Notes under the pieces: model-generated
Database searches by the model: none
Told to the model about the DNA's origin: nothing
Seen by the model: only the letters and a program-made list of their open reading frames with translations
DNA from: Takakia lepidozioides
Lineage: Eukaryota; Streptophyta; Takakiopsida; Takakiales; Takakiaceae
Assembly: GCA_030704615.1 (NCBI GenBank)
Contig: CM060731.1
Location: 18,726,001-18,786,000 of the forward strand
Direction: 5' to 3'
DNA length: 60,000 nucleotides
Made by a program: the position numbers and the translations under genes
In this document: positions 23,330 to 34,196 of the stretch, piece after piece
Numbering within the stretch: position 1 is the stretch's first letter
How the letters are laid out: each line of letters begins with the position of its first letter

Positions 23330-23720
23330 CGTGCAAACAATCTCAAGAATCATATGTACTGCAAGGTGTTTTATACTGCCGACGTTCATGTAGCTGAATT
23401 ATTTAAGAATCGTTTCGCTACGCCCATGCCAACAACATCAGGTCCACTGGGACTACTATATTCCGAATTTGGTATCAGCCACCACGGACATGAAACCAAG
23501 AACTTCGCACAAAATCTCCAATTCATTCAATTTATGGTGGCTCGTGGCTACATCCTGCAAGCTGGCCGGGATGGCTTATACGTTCGCTTGAACATGACAG
23601 TCTCAGAGGACCTGAGGTTGTTGGCATGGGAATAGCAAAAAGAGTAATACACAATTCAACTAGAATAACAATAATAGCATGAAACACCTTACCGTAAATA
23701 TGATTGTTGACATTGGTTAT
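23330..23720. repeat. Inverted duplication 3 (convergent peptide modules)
   Basis: 23330-23490 against 23565-23720. Inward translations share 'NHxYxKVF' and the identical 'PMPTTSGPL': the plus-strand frame is 23237-23635 and the minus-strand frame is 23786-23532. The conserved peptide on opposite strands suggests these were once coding. Confidence 0.75.
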
Positions 23721-23799
23721 GATAGCTCTAATCAATAAAGAACTCGCATCATCAGTTGCGCTCCTGCAGCAACACCGGTCCCCCAAGTAAATAAAGTTC

Positions 23800-24345
23800 C
23801 GTTGTAAATAATAAATTGCATACGCTCGAACCTCACAGATGTCATGTCAACAAAACTGGCCGTGTATTGTGTCACTGTTTGTAACTTCGAATGTTTCAAT
23901 GTTTCTGACAGGGTACTGAGAAAATGATATATTGGTTCCGTACGAGTTAGACAACAAACGTTCCATATCTCATTCAAATGTCGACACTACCATGAGTGGC
24001 ATGGATAAAAAAGTAATAGGTGTACATGCAACCTCCGGACGTTCAAGTAGACCATTCGCTGGAACTATTATCAAAGGTCAAACGTTCGGACTTCAGAGGT
24101 CGCATGTACCCCTATTAGTTTCCGATCCATGCCTCTCATGGTAGTGTCGCACATCCGACTGAGATGAGACGTTTGTTGTTTAACTCCTACGAAACTAATA
24201 CATCGTTTTTTCAGAACCCTAGCGAAAATGTTGGAACATTACAAATATAAACAATGAGACAATACACAAACCATTTATGTTGCGATGACATGTGTCAGGG
24301 TCGAGCATATGCAATGTAGTATTTATTATGAGACTTTATTTATTA
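23800..24345. repeat. Inverted duplication 4, about 260-bp arms
   Basis: 23800-24055 against 24070-24345. Matching blocks include GACACTACCATGAG / CTCATGGTAGTGTC, ACAACAAACG / CGTTTGTTGT, and outward peptides 'MTSVRFERMQFIIYNGTLF' (minus) and 'MTCVRVEHMQCSIYYETLF' (plus). It could form a hairpin of more than 500 nt. Confidence 0.8.
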
Positions 24346-24594
24346 CATGCACGATCAAAATTGAGTTCTGTCTTCATAAAAGAACCATTGTACTGCCACA
24401 CATCTCATATCTACGAAACTATGGTCTACTCCATCATATATACGTCTTTCGGCTCAGTCAAATTGAAAGGCTTGCCTATGAACCGAAGTACTACATGGGT
24501 TAATGTGACTCTCTCATTCTTGTAATTATCGTACAACCTTTGTAACATTGAATGCTAACAACCTCTTGTAAATTGGTCATCGAACATACTTTGA

Positions 24595-25811
24595 TCATAA
24601 TGAGCACCGCCATTTATTCGTACCGTTATCTTCCCAACGGCAAAGGCCTCCGGTCGCGAGTTCCCGGTCCAGCTTGTCTTGGTTTTCAAACTGGTACGAC
24701 GAGGTTTTGCGTATGCCCAATGTGGTGGCTAAGCCCCAATCACACACCCCAATCTTGATCTCCTCGGTGCCATCTGGAAAATGCAACAAGATGTTGTCAG
24801 GGGACAAGTCGTTGTGCAAGACACCATTCTTGTGGATAGCATCCATGATGCACACCAGTGCCCATGCAAGGTTACTGCGCACTTTCCGGAAACGAATCAA
24901 GCGATCGCATTCCTGGAACTCTGTTTTTGTTCCCATTTGTTCCAAAATCACCCCGTTGTCTGAATCGTTGCCCCATTTTCTGTCAAGGTTCATCATGTCG
25001 CGTATTGTCCCCCTATTCCACCGCGAGTGTAACCTTCTACCTCACGTGCATTCACAGCAAAATATGAGATAACACTCGGATGCTGGAACTTCACTGCCAA
25101 ACACTCGTCGTTATGTTGTCTCAACGTCTTTTCTGGATTTTTGGACTTGGGGTTTTTTTCCCGCTAGCTCCCAACGCTCCGGTATTCTAGAATTGCCAAG
25201 AATCCTACACTGACAGACCTTAGCATATCCTCTTTCTTTGTAAGGGCCAATCTCTACCAACTTCGCAGTAGAGTTAAGGTAATAAAGACCAGTTGTGTCT
25301 CCCCCGCCCGATGACCCTGCCTTCCAAGGGACAACCCTAATCCGGCGATGTGAATTCTGACTTGCCGAGCAAGCCCAATACTCAACACGTCGCATTAACT
25401 CAGCTTCGGCGAGGGCACTCGACCTTCGGTTGTTCTACCCTTCCATGTCTTCATTAGCTGCCTCAAATTCCACGTGGTGTCTTTCGCCCTGCTTTGGATC
25501 CACCGATTGAACTTCGGCTTATCCCTGTCCGCCGTCCACTTAACCCCCGCCAAAGCGTTTGTCATTTTCCTCTCCATATTTTGCTAGAAAATCTGAAACC
25601 TCTCCCATCCATGCCTGACATAAGCACTCTCCAGCCTCATCATGTTCCTACCCTTGCAATAATCCACTACCACTTCTTTCACCATATCCAAGGCATCCGG
25701 TCCCGGGTAGTTTGGCTTGTTGACCTGGCTATCCCGCTCGTGGGCACGTTTTCTCTTCCTCTGACCCCCAGACGACCCCGCCCCAGAACTTAAACTCACA
25801 ACCCCCAACAT
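24595..25811 (-). pseudogene. Protein-kinase-like gene, broken
   Basis: The minus strand carries, in order: a short basic N-terminal part (25811-25584); a stop TAG at about 25586-25584 in the same frame as the next segment (25577-25395); a frameshift near 25400 into 25395-25111 ('GYAKVCQCRI', perhaps the end of the nucleotide-binding lobe); and the catalytic lobe at 24996-24595. The lobe has 'HNDLSPDNILL' in place of the usual HRDLKxxN, and 'DWG' in place of DFG. The catalytic Asp and Asn are kept. A terminal APE-type segment is not found. It is probably a decayed copy of a land-plant kinase family with an HND loop; its exact family is not recognised. Confidence 0.55.
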
Positions 25812-26204
25812 TGTAGAAACCTTTGCCCACTACAAGGGACAAAACCTCAGAAAACGGCAATGGACGCGTGTGGATGGGTCTTCGTAGTTTCTGCAAAAAA
25901 ACAAGTCGCCGGAGATCCGAAAACGGCAAAATGGTGATATGATGATTGAATCGTGAACAAGGGTGTGAGACTGACCAATAGAAAACCGACAAAACCTCCC
26001 TCCCTCCCCCCTCCTAAATAATCACTTTTGCACCTCCTGTTGGCAATGCCAAGTAACGAAGTCTGAAAGGACTACATGATGCCAAAGAACTGCACCACGA
26101 GAGGGCAAAAGTAATCAGAAAAGAATGGGGGAATGGTTTATATAGGCGCCCACCAGCAGCCCTCTCCCAAAATGACATTATGCTTGAAAATGAGCGACAG
26201 GTCA

Positions 26205-26350
26205 GTGGTGTCTCGCCACGTGTCAGCGCAGCGCGACTGGCCAGTCGCATCTCGCCACGCGCACCCACATGGAGAGGTCAAGGGTTCAAAACCACCTCCC
26301 CCATCCCATTTGTTTCGTTTTTCCTGACCCGTGGCATCTCGCCACGTGGC
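26205..26350. promoter_or_regulatory. Cluster of G-box-like CCACGTG motifs
   Basis: 'CTCGCCACGTG' occurs near 26210 and 26337, and 'CTCGCCACGCG' near 26251, a repeated TGGCATCTCGCCACG unit. G-boxes bind bZIP and bHLH factors in plants. It lies upstream of the broken kinase gene on the minus strand. Function is inference. Confidence 0.4.
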
Positions 26351-26397
26351 TGGCCCAGGCGCCGCTTCATGATTTTAAAAAAAAACAAAAAAAAACA

Positions 26398-27068
26398 CGC
26401 GACCTCCGCATGACGGTCGCTATATTTATAAAACCAAGAAAAGCGACCGCCACATGGCGGTCGCTGTTTTTTAAAAAACAATATTAAATAAGCAAGATTC
26501 AAAATATAAATAAGCGACCGTCGCTAAATGGCGGTCGATTCATTTATAAATATATATTAAGTAAGCGACCGCCAAACGGCGGTCGCTTAATTTAAGAATC
26601 AAAATCAAATCGAGCGACCGCCTCCAAAAGGCGGTCTCTGTATTGTGTATTAACAAAAATAGCGACAGCCGCCAAATGGCGGTCGCTGCATTTTTCAAAA
26701 AATAAAATAAAATAAGCGACCGCTGCTAAATGGGGGTCGCTAAATTTAAAATATATATATAGTGACCGCCACATGGCGGTCACTGTATTTTTATAAAATA
26801 TATCAAAGATATAATAATAATATAATAATATAATAAAAGTACGAACGACCGCCAATTTGGGCGGTCGCTTCCTTTAAAACATAATAAACTTCGACCGACC
26901 GCCAATATAGGCGGTCACTTATTTTAAAATATAATAAAATACAAGCGACCGCCAATATGGACGGTCTCTTTAATGAAAAATTAATAAATTACTGGCAACC
27001 GCCAATATGGGCGGTCGCTTCATTTAAAAAATAAAAAATAATATGCGACCGCCAATATAGACGGATGT
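26398..27068. repeat. Array of 13 short GC-rich palindromes in AT-rich DNA
   Basis: Palindromes of about 22-27 bp of the form GCGACCGCCA-(A/T)n-TGGCGGTCGC start at 26398, 26443, 26514, 26565, 26614, 26662, 26716, 26762, 26845, 26896, 26945, 26995 and 27045. They are separated by AT-rich spacers of varied sequence; the usual spacing is 45-54 bp. Arms stay complementary although loops and some arm bases vary (for example GTGACCGCC/GGCGGTCAC at 26762). Flanks are non-coding. Confidence 0.9.
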
Positions 27069-27204
27069 ATTTTTTTTTAAGGAAATAATAAATATTAATA
27101 AATGGCCACGTCTGTTTTACACCGTGGCTGCCATGTCATTACAAAGGATAGAAATAAATCGTGAAAATCAAATGTAAAAAAAATTACATGGGTAAACGTT
27201 CGGA

Positions 27205-27265
27205 TTCGACGTGATGTGACGCACGGCCGACGTGACAGCCGACGTGTCAGCGCCATGTCACGTCA
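27205..27265. promoter_or_regulatory. Dense ACGT-core cluster
   Basis: Within about 60 bp there are repeated GACGTGACAGCC / GACGTGTCAGC / CATGTCACGTC motifs, ACGT cores of the kind bound by plant bZIP proteins. The short tandem GCCGACGTG unit may simply be a minor repeat. Confidence 0.35.
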
Positions 27266-27403
27266 AGAATGATAACTAGGCCTCTTACATAGAAGCCATG
27301 GCCACAAAAGTACTCGCCAGTTGTCACCCCACCGATGTTAATCAAATGAAAACATTGTACCAAAAATTCCATACCTACTTCCTGCAGGAAGACCGAAATG
27401 GGA

Positions 27404-28812
27404 CTATTGTAGGTGAAAGACCTCGCCAGCTTGAGCAACTACAAAGAACCATCCAAATTGTTTCTGGGGGTACCTGATTTCTGACCCTCTATCAGAAATA
27501 ACAAGCCCTGATTGAAGAGATCTGTCCGCATAAGCCAAGTACTCCAACAACTGAACAACCATAAAAGAATGATAACAAATTAGCTCAGTGTTAAACCGCA
27601 ATCTAGGTTTGTTTGACGACAGATTAATGAGGACACAACTAATAAGAGCATGACCAGCAGTAGCGCATGAAATAGACACGCCAACGACATTATGCCAGCC
27701 CTTTTTTGGCCCGGAGCCCCTATAGTGTTGTGGCAGCTGCTGTGAAGGCTAGCAACATGGCAGCCTCCCACGGCAAAACCCCCCCCTATCGCTAGGCGCA
27801 AGGCTGAGACGCATACCGTTGACTGTGGGCCTTGCCACCTACCCCGCCACCCGTCAGCACATGTGAGGCCTATATTATGGCAGTGCGCGAGAATGCTCGG
27901 ATAAGACGGTGCCGTGTGGGTTTTCCGGGGGCGCCAAAGGAAGTGTAGATGGCGTGCGCAAAGATCGGGTTTGCGAGACGGCCGACATTTTAAGGTGTGG
28001 GCAGATGTTGTTGGGGACGGGAAGAACCCCGAAAATGCCGGCCACGCCAGTTTGAGGTTGACGCGTAAAAAATGACCGTTGTTGGCCATGCTCTAAGGTA
28101 GATAAAGTAAGACCATTACCATTAGAACAAATGACACTACTCTCTTTCCACTTTTATGCCACTAAGTCCTTTATTTGTCTCTGTCCCCCTGGCAGGAAAG
28201 TGGTATAAAGAGAGGTTGGTACCCACTCCTCAATTTCCTTATCAACCTCAAGTTCTTCCATTATTCCATTCAAGACTTTTGCTGTACCCAAATTATTGGA
28301 GAAAGAAATGTCATTTTCTACATGACACTTTCGTCCTCAGAAACGAGTAGCACGTTTGTCTCGATGTAATTCAGCAATTACTGCCCAAAACCTGAATGGG
28401 AGAGCACACTACTCGGTTTAGTATGGTATCATATCCTCATCTTCACTTTGTGCAACAATCAATTCACATCGGACACAATTTCTTCTTGGAAAGCAGAGAT
28501 GTTATAATTTTTCATGTGGCTGTTTGTTCTATGTCACGCTCCAGTATGGTGCTTTCCAGTAAGTCGGGTTGCTCCAGAGTAAGAGAGCAACGTATCTACT
28601 TCCTCAGGATAGAAGTACACATAAGACAAACATAGCTTGGCTGTTGAGTCGTCTTCCAGATGTTGCCGCGCCTGCTCGTCTCCTATAAAGGAAAACAGGT
28701 CGTTGATATAGATCTTGATGCGATTGAACAAATCACCACTTGCATTCAATGCTATCACATATATCTCCATACACTTCTGCCTCCAGCAACACGACTTCTT
28801 TACTCGGTTCAA
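27404..28812 (-). pseudogene. Unrecognised minus-strand gene remnant interrupted by a MITE
   Basis: Coding-like pieces on the minus strand: 28812-28534 ('DLFSFIGDEQARQHLEDD', 'YFYPEEVDTLL'); about 28290-28150 ('LEVDKEIEEWVPTSLYTTFL'); and, beyond the MITE, 27560-27404 ('LLEYLAYADRSLQSGL', 'KQFGWFFVVAQAGEVFHL') preceded by an acceptor-like GTTCAG. The family is not recognised. The pieces may be exons of one gene whose intron received the MITE at 27646-28093, but I cannot give a consistent frame across all of them. Confidence 0.35.
27646..28093. mobile_element. Harbinger (Tourist-like) MITE, 448 bp
   Basis: Ends GAGCATGACCAGCAG at 27646-27660 and, inverted, GAGCATGGCCAACAA at the right end. 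It is flanked by a TAA duplication (27643-27645 and 28094-28096). A 3-bp TTA/TAA target duplication is the signature of PIF/Harbinger elements. GC-rich relative to its surroundings, no transposase; the long minus-strand frame inside it is not protein-like. Confidence 0.85.
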
Positions 28813-29274
28813 AGCTTCAAATCAGTCCAAGTCTACGAGAAAATTAGACATCCGTAGGTTTCGCACTCGGAGATGCAACACTCTTGGATGAATTATTGGG
28901 TTTTTTATTCAAATTATGCATGTTTAACATGTAGTTAATAACAATCTTGACATGTTGCTGGCAATGCATGTCAGAGACCGACTTTGTGCAATGAGCAGCC
29001 TGCCAGAGAGAGTTGGTCACTAAGAATAGACTTGTAGTGAGAGTGGAGATCAGTAGCAAGAGTGGAGTTGTGGCTGAAAATAAGTTAGAGATAGAATTGT
29101 ATATACTTGGTGGGTCTCGGGTTTGGAGTAATTGGAGAACATGCTTCACGACGGTGGTGTTGGTGCAGTTGGAAGATGGTTGAGTATAAAAGATCTAGTT
29201 TTAGGCATCCAGACATACGTGACATTGTATCATTGGTAAGAAAATGAGGAGACATGTCATCTATTTCTGGTGCT

Positions 29275-29825
29275 GATCAACATATGAGATATTTGTCTGT
29301 ATGATTAGCAGTTTCTTGTGGATCACAAAATGAGCCTTAAGTTTGTTTTGGAGGGAAAATTCTGTAAGCAGATGATCTGTTTTTTTTTTTCATTGTGTAT
29401 TTTTATCTTATGTCCGGAATTTATGAACTTCTTAAACCGTGGTATTATAGCTGAATTATCACTAAAGCAGCATTTGTGCATTTTCAGATGTTTGTGATTT
29501 ATTCTTTATAGATGGTTTCCTGCTCTCAATAATATACTGATGTAGCATTATGATAACTAAGCTAGGAGAATCATTCTGAAAGACATTCAACCTGCTCAGT
29601 CGAAAGATATAAATGTTAAAAGATGAGAATTTAATAATGTGACTTTGTATTTTCAGTACTTTCAAGTCTACAGGGTTTGTATCCTACTAATGATTTCACA
29701 CTACCACAACATCCGAGTGTAACATTAGGATAGTCGAGTTGAGAGAACATTTGTGGGTAACATTCATCCATTCCAGCAAAGAGATATAGATTTAGAAGAT
29801 GTTAGTTTACCACAGTGGCAGCCTG
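29275..29825 (+). repeat. Direct duplication, left copy (~550 bp)
   Basis: Matches 30300-30853 in the same orientation at an offset of about 1027 bp. It begins near ATGAGATA(T/C)TTGT and ends at TTAGTTTACCACAGTGGCAG. Ends are not TG...CA, so it is not a clear LTR pair. Confidence 0.8.
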
Positions 29826-30240
29826 ATTGGTTGCGACTGTTGTGTTTGGTGCCGTAGTAGCAGCGACATGGTGCGTCGTCGACCATCCAGATCGCTTCTC
29901 TTGACGTCTTTCGAACAAGCGATTATCGCATACAATGACTTGGGTGATAAATTCGCTCGGTGTACTCACGTTTGACATTGTCAACAACAAATCTTTTACA
30001 TCATCTTTAGGCCACATCGAAACTGACTAATGAGACTCTTATCATTCCAGGCGAGGTCGCACGCAAGTTGTCGAAATTTGGCAGCATAAACGGAAGCTGG
30101 ACGTGCTCATTTTCGAAGATTTCGCATCTTTGTCTCTTCAACTCTTTCTCTATCATTCTCTCCAAACGTTGCAGTGAACTCGGACATGAACGCTTCAAAA
30201 TTGTATAGTAAATGCGAATTTTTCTCATAAATGAAATCAC
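29802..30240 (-). CDS. Hypothetical coding fragment between the direct repeats
   Basis: Two overlapping minus-strand frames (30240-30007 and 30017-29802) give plausible protein: a charged helix 'LQRLERMIEKELKRQRCEIF', then 'DDVKDLLLTMSNVSTPSEFI'. They would need a frameshift or short intron near 30012 to be joined. The family is not recognised. The left end overlaps the end of the duplicated segment. Confidence 0.3.
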
Positions 30241-30299
30241 TTTGTCGTATATTTGGAATCTAGAATCATAATATTATTGGGCTCTTGGTTGGGAAGCCT

Positions 30300-30853
30300 G
30301 CAGATCAGTATATGAGATACTTGTATGTATGATTAGCAATTTTTTATGGACCACGAGGTGAGTCTTAAGTCTGAAATTTAACTAGCAGTTGATCTGTTTT
30401 TCTTTTTCATTATGTATTTTTTTTATCCTATGTCTGGAATTTATGAACTTCTTAAACTGTGGTATTATAGCTGAATTATCACTAAAACAACATTCGTGCA
30501 TTTTCAGAGGCTTATGATTTATTCTCTATAGATGGTTTTCTGCTCTCAATAACATACTGATGTAGCATTAAAAAAAACCTAAGCTAAGAGGATCATTCTG
30601 AGAAGCATTCAACCTGCTCAGACGAAAGATATAGATTTTAAAAAATGAGGGTTTAATACTATGACTTTGTATTAAATGCAGTGCTTTCAAATGCACAAGG
30701 TTTATCTTCTACTGATGATTTCACACTACCACGTACATCCTAGTGTAACATTAGGATAATTGAGCTGGGAGAACATTTGTTGGATAACATTCAGCCATTC
30801 CAACAAAGAAATATAGATTTTAGAAGATGTTAGTTTACCACAGTGGCAGCTTG
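30300..30853 (+). repeat. Direct duplication, right copy (~550 bp)
   Basis: Second copy of the 29275-29825 segment, with scattered substitutions and small insertions (for example a poly-A run near 30570). Confidence 0.8.
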
Positions 30854-32887
30854 ACACAATTTTCATTTTCCCAGAGCTAAACTTAGTATTTCATAGGATA
30901 GGGGAACGAACATAATAGTTGTTTGGTTTTTTTTTGTGACTGACATGATTAGTTGTTCTACTTCGACTAAATCAATCTTTGTTACAATATTTTTTTATCG
31001 TAAAAGCCTTTATGTTTTTCCGTCTTTAAGGCCTTAGACCAGAGGGCAATTGCAACATCGTCAACGACGCTCTCTGTCAGGTTTATAGTCTGTGTTGATT
31101 CTGCATGTACATTTGATCTGTGTTTTTTTTAGGTGATTTTTTCAAAGTTATGATTTGGATTTGTCATTTATTAGTCTGCACGCTCCATAACTCAATGTCT
31201 ATTATAAGACAACGAGGGTCGTCTGCATGTTAGAGATCCAGCCCAAACGGAGTTGAGATCCCAAGTTGGTACATCTAGTACTTCTTTGATTTGATTTGGT
31301 CCATAACTCTCGAGTCATTAGGGGACAATTAATACAATTATCAAGTACATCAAACTTTATTATTGAAAATTTTGTGTGGGAAGTAAAGGAAGAATGTAGA
31401 TAATTCTCAATTGCTTCACACAAGCACAATGTATGTGGCGGATCTTTTCTTACTTTGTGCTTACAAATCAAATCAATTCATATGGTGAAATGACATTGCT
31501 TCCATGATTGCCAAGCTAACACCTTGGCTCAGTCCCACATTTCGGCAGTGAGCCATGGGAACGAGGGTTTTTTTTTTATTGAAATGGTCGTATATGGGTG
31601 GGTGAACGCAACCTACGGTGGCTCAGTGATGACCAGATCATGAATCCTTGAGAATACACAACATTTTCTTAAAAAGTTTAAAAACTGAAAATGCAATGCA
31701 TTGACTAAGAAAGTAGATGGATGTATAAGGCAAATTTATTTTAATAAAAGAATTGTGATTAGATTAAGTTGTCGAAATTAAAAAGTCAACCTTAAAGTCT
31801 AAACCATAAACCCTAAACCTCTAATTAAAAACATCCATGTCTTTCTTGGCGGTCCTGGGTAATAGGCAAAGGTACCTTTTCAATGAAGGGAGTTTCTATA
31901 ATTCATTCATTTTCCTCTTATAAGACAATCTGAAAATTCACTGCTTTTTAGGGTACTTAAAAATACATGAAATTTATATAATTGAATATTAATATATTAG
32001 ACTTGTCATTTTAGTTTCTTTAAAAAAGCACCCCCTTATAGTGAGTCCCATTTTTCATGTTGATTTGTAATTGGAAAGAAAAAAATCCATAACGATAAAA
32101 TTTTTGTAGTGTTACATTTCTTTATGGACTTTTTCAAAAGTTCAATACTTCTAGATATTTATGATTTGTTTGGTGAGGCTTGAAAGATGGTTATGTAGAT
32201 GTATATAGAATACCCTTTCTGAGTCCCATTTGATTATTTTCACTGAATGAAATGAATATAAGTCAATAGAGAGTAAGTATGTAATGCAAAAATGATGCTG
32301 TTACAGCAAAAGTGAGCCACCATAGTCTGCTTTCACCCGGGTAGAAGGCTCTCATAACCCCTTTGATTTGATTTGGTCCATAACCGCTGAGTCACTAGGG
32401 GACAAAATTCGAAATGGTTGAATGTTTGAGTCTGGTTAATGGGGTTTGGGGCGATTATACTCACTCAGTGAAGGGGGGAACAATTATATTCTGTATGAGG
32501 AATAAAGGATCTTCAGATAGATATATAAAAACTAAAATATTTATTTTTAAAAACAAATTCTTTATATACCAAAAGGAATGATAAAGCAATGACTTTTTTT
32601 AGATTTTTATATATATATTTTATTTATTTGTTATTATTGTTATTATTATTGTCTGTGGTCATTTTGGGTGTAATAACAGGGCCAGGGTTGGTCATAGGAG
32701 ATACTCACATTGTACCTTTTTCTACTTATCCTCCAATAATATATATATACTCACACATAAAGTGTGCATAGAAATAATGTACCTTCCAATTAGATAAATA
32801 AAGATAAAGTTACTTTAACTTCCAGTGAATTTACAGAGCCTACTGCTCAACACAGAGGCCATCGAGGGCCCAATGGACTGTCCGAAG
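30854..32887. other. AT-rich intergenic DNA
   Basis: No gene recognised. There are two similar short phrases, 'GATTTGATTTGGTCCATAAC' near 31288 and near 32360, each followed by 'GAGTCA(T/C)TAGGGGACAA', which indicates a dispersed repeat. Confidence 0.5.
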
Positions 32888-33070
32888 GCATATATATATA
32901 TATGACGCCAACCGAAGCTAGCGTAAATAAGAGCCTCTTCCCCTTGTGGGTACTGCCCCTTTGGGGGGTGGCCTCTATGTCTGAAGGCACATGTTGAAGG
33001 GTCGAACCCAGGATCACCTAGGATCACCTAGGTTATGGCCCCAAACACCCAACCACTCACGTGGAGATCT
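32888..33070 (-). mobile_element. tRNA-derived SINE, copy 1
   Basis: On the minus strand a B-box GGTTCGACCC (near 33003) is followed by a body with CAAAGGGGCAGTA and GCTCTTATTTACGC, then GGCGTCAT and a (TA)n tail. The body matches the LINE 3' end at 47398-47465, as expected when a SINE borrows a LINE tail. Confidence 0.7.
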
Positions 33071-33281
33071 CCCAAACTGAAGGGTCTTTGGCCACAATTG
33101 GAAAGCCCTCGATGAGTAGGGTGGACCCAGAAGGGAAAGGATAAGTAAAAACATTTACCCCTTCGAAGGGTAAGGTTAAATAAAAAGGGTACATCCGAGA
33201 TTTATCTCTACCTTGATTTATCCTCCGGGCAAACTACCATCCTGATGATAAATGAGCTATCCACACAACACTGGTTAGAAC
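33071..33281. other. Intergenic spacer with a half-palindrome at the hAT junction
   Basis: No gene seen. Its end, ACAACACTG at 33265-33273, mirrors the hAT end that starts at 33282. Confidence 0.4.
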
Positions 33282-34065
33282 CAGTGTTGTGCGGGTCCGG
33301 GTTTGAAGCCGGGTACCCGGCGCGTTAGGATCCAGGTTACCCGGACTCTTGCTATCACAAAAAACCCAGAACCTGACCCGGGTTCATTTCTAAAATGAAC
33401 CCCGACCCGGAGCCGCCTGCTGGGTCCAGAACCCCTTAAACCCGCTATCCGCGGGCCAATTTAGCGGGTCCGGGGGTCTTAATTTTAGATGGGGCATGCG
33501 GGGTCCACCTTAGATTTGGTAGGTTTTGTCATATGTGTGGAGAGGATAGGCCACTGCAGCAGCCAACCCCACCACGTTATAGCCCAGTGGTAATGCCCAC
33601 ACAACACCTCAAAAGCGGTTGTGGGTTCAATCCACGGAGTGGTGTCACAAAGTTGTGCCCTATGGGACCATAATTTACACCTCCCAAAGGAGGCGTCATA
33701 TATTATTATTAGGCCAGATCCCACACATCCATGCTATAGTGATCTACCTTGAGGCATATTACTATTCTTAACATGTTTAAAGAATTGATATTGAAAAATA
33801 GAAAATGGAACTCAAACTTCTATTTTAATTCTTATTCGTGGTATACATATTCATATTTTGAAGGAATGTCTCTTAAATTAAAATTCATTATTAGGATTTA
33901 AAGTTTTTTCCAGCCAAAAATAATTTTATCCCTAATTAATTTTATTTTTCTAATTTATTTAATCAATAAATTAGGACCCGGATCCGAACCCGCTAATATT
34001 TCCCAACAACTACCCGGACCCTGACCCGGCGGGTTCCTAAAAAAGGCAGAACCCGCACAACACTG
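33282..34065. mobile_element. hAT-type non-autonomous element, 784 bp
   Basis: Perfect 15-bp terminal inverted repeats (CAGTGTTGTGCGGGT) and an 8-bp target duplication GTTAGAAC at 33274-33281 and 34066-34073, both hallmarks of hAT elements. No transposase frame. Subterminal CCGGGT/ACCCGG motifs are numerous at both ends, as is usual for hAT transposase binding. A SINE (33563-33710) lies inside. Confidence 0.9.
33563..33710 (+). mobile_element. tRNA-derived SINE, copy 2, nested in the hAT element
   Basis: A-box-like TAGCCCAGTGG (33580-33590), B-box GGGTTCAATCC (33622-33632), and 3' end GGAGGCGTCATAT followed by ATT repeats. Same layout as the copy at 48170-48350. Confidence 0.8.
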
Positions 34066-34196
34066 GTTAGAACCAACCTAAGTTTTTTGTCAAATACCCA
34101 AATCACTTTCATGATGAGGTAAAAAGGAGACAGCCCTAGTAGTGAATATTGTCGCAGAACGCGCGGTGGGTAAGTTAAGTAGTGGAGCGTGTGAGA

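Noticed and set aside
26592-26855. Minus-strand frame over the palindrome array
   Set aside because: It translates repeated palindromes; no protein features.
26398-27068. CRISPR array
   Set aside because: Repeats are short palindromes with variable arms and low-complexity AT spacers, no cas genes are nearby, and the context is plant nuclear DNA.
27580-28089. 169-aa minus-strand protein
   Set aside because: Lies almost wholly inside the MITE; its composition reflects GC-rich non-coding DNA.
29275-30853. LTR pair of a small retrotransposon
   Set aside because: Copies do not begin TG or end CA, no primer-binding site or target duplication is visible, and the internal region is on the opposite strand.
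33580-33632. tRNA gene
   Set aside because: Box A and box B are present but no cloverleaf can be drawn, and the sequence continues into a SINE body. The same applies at 48180-48232.
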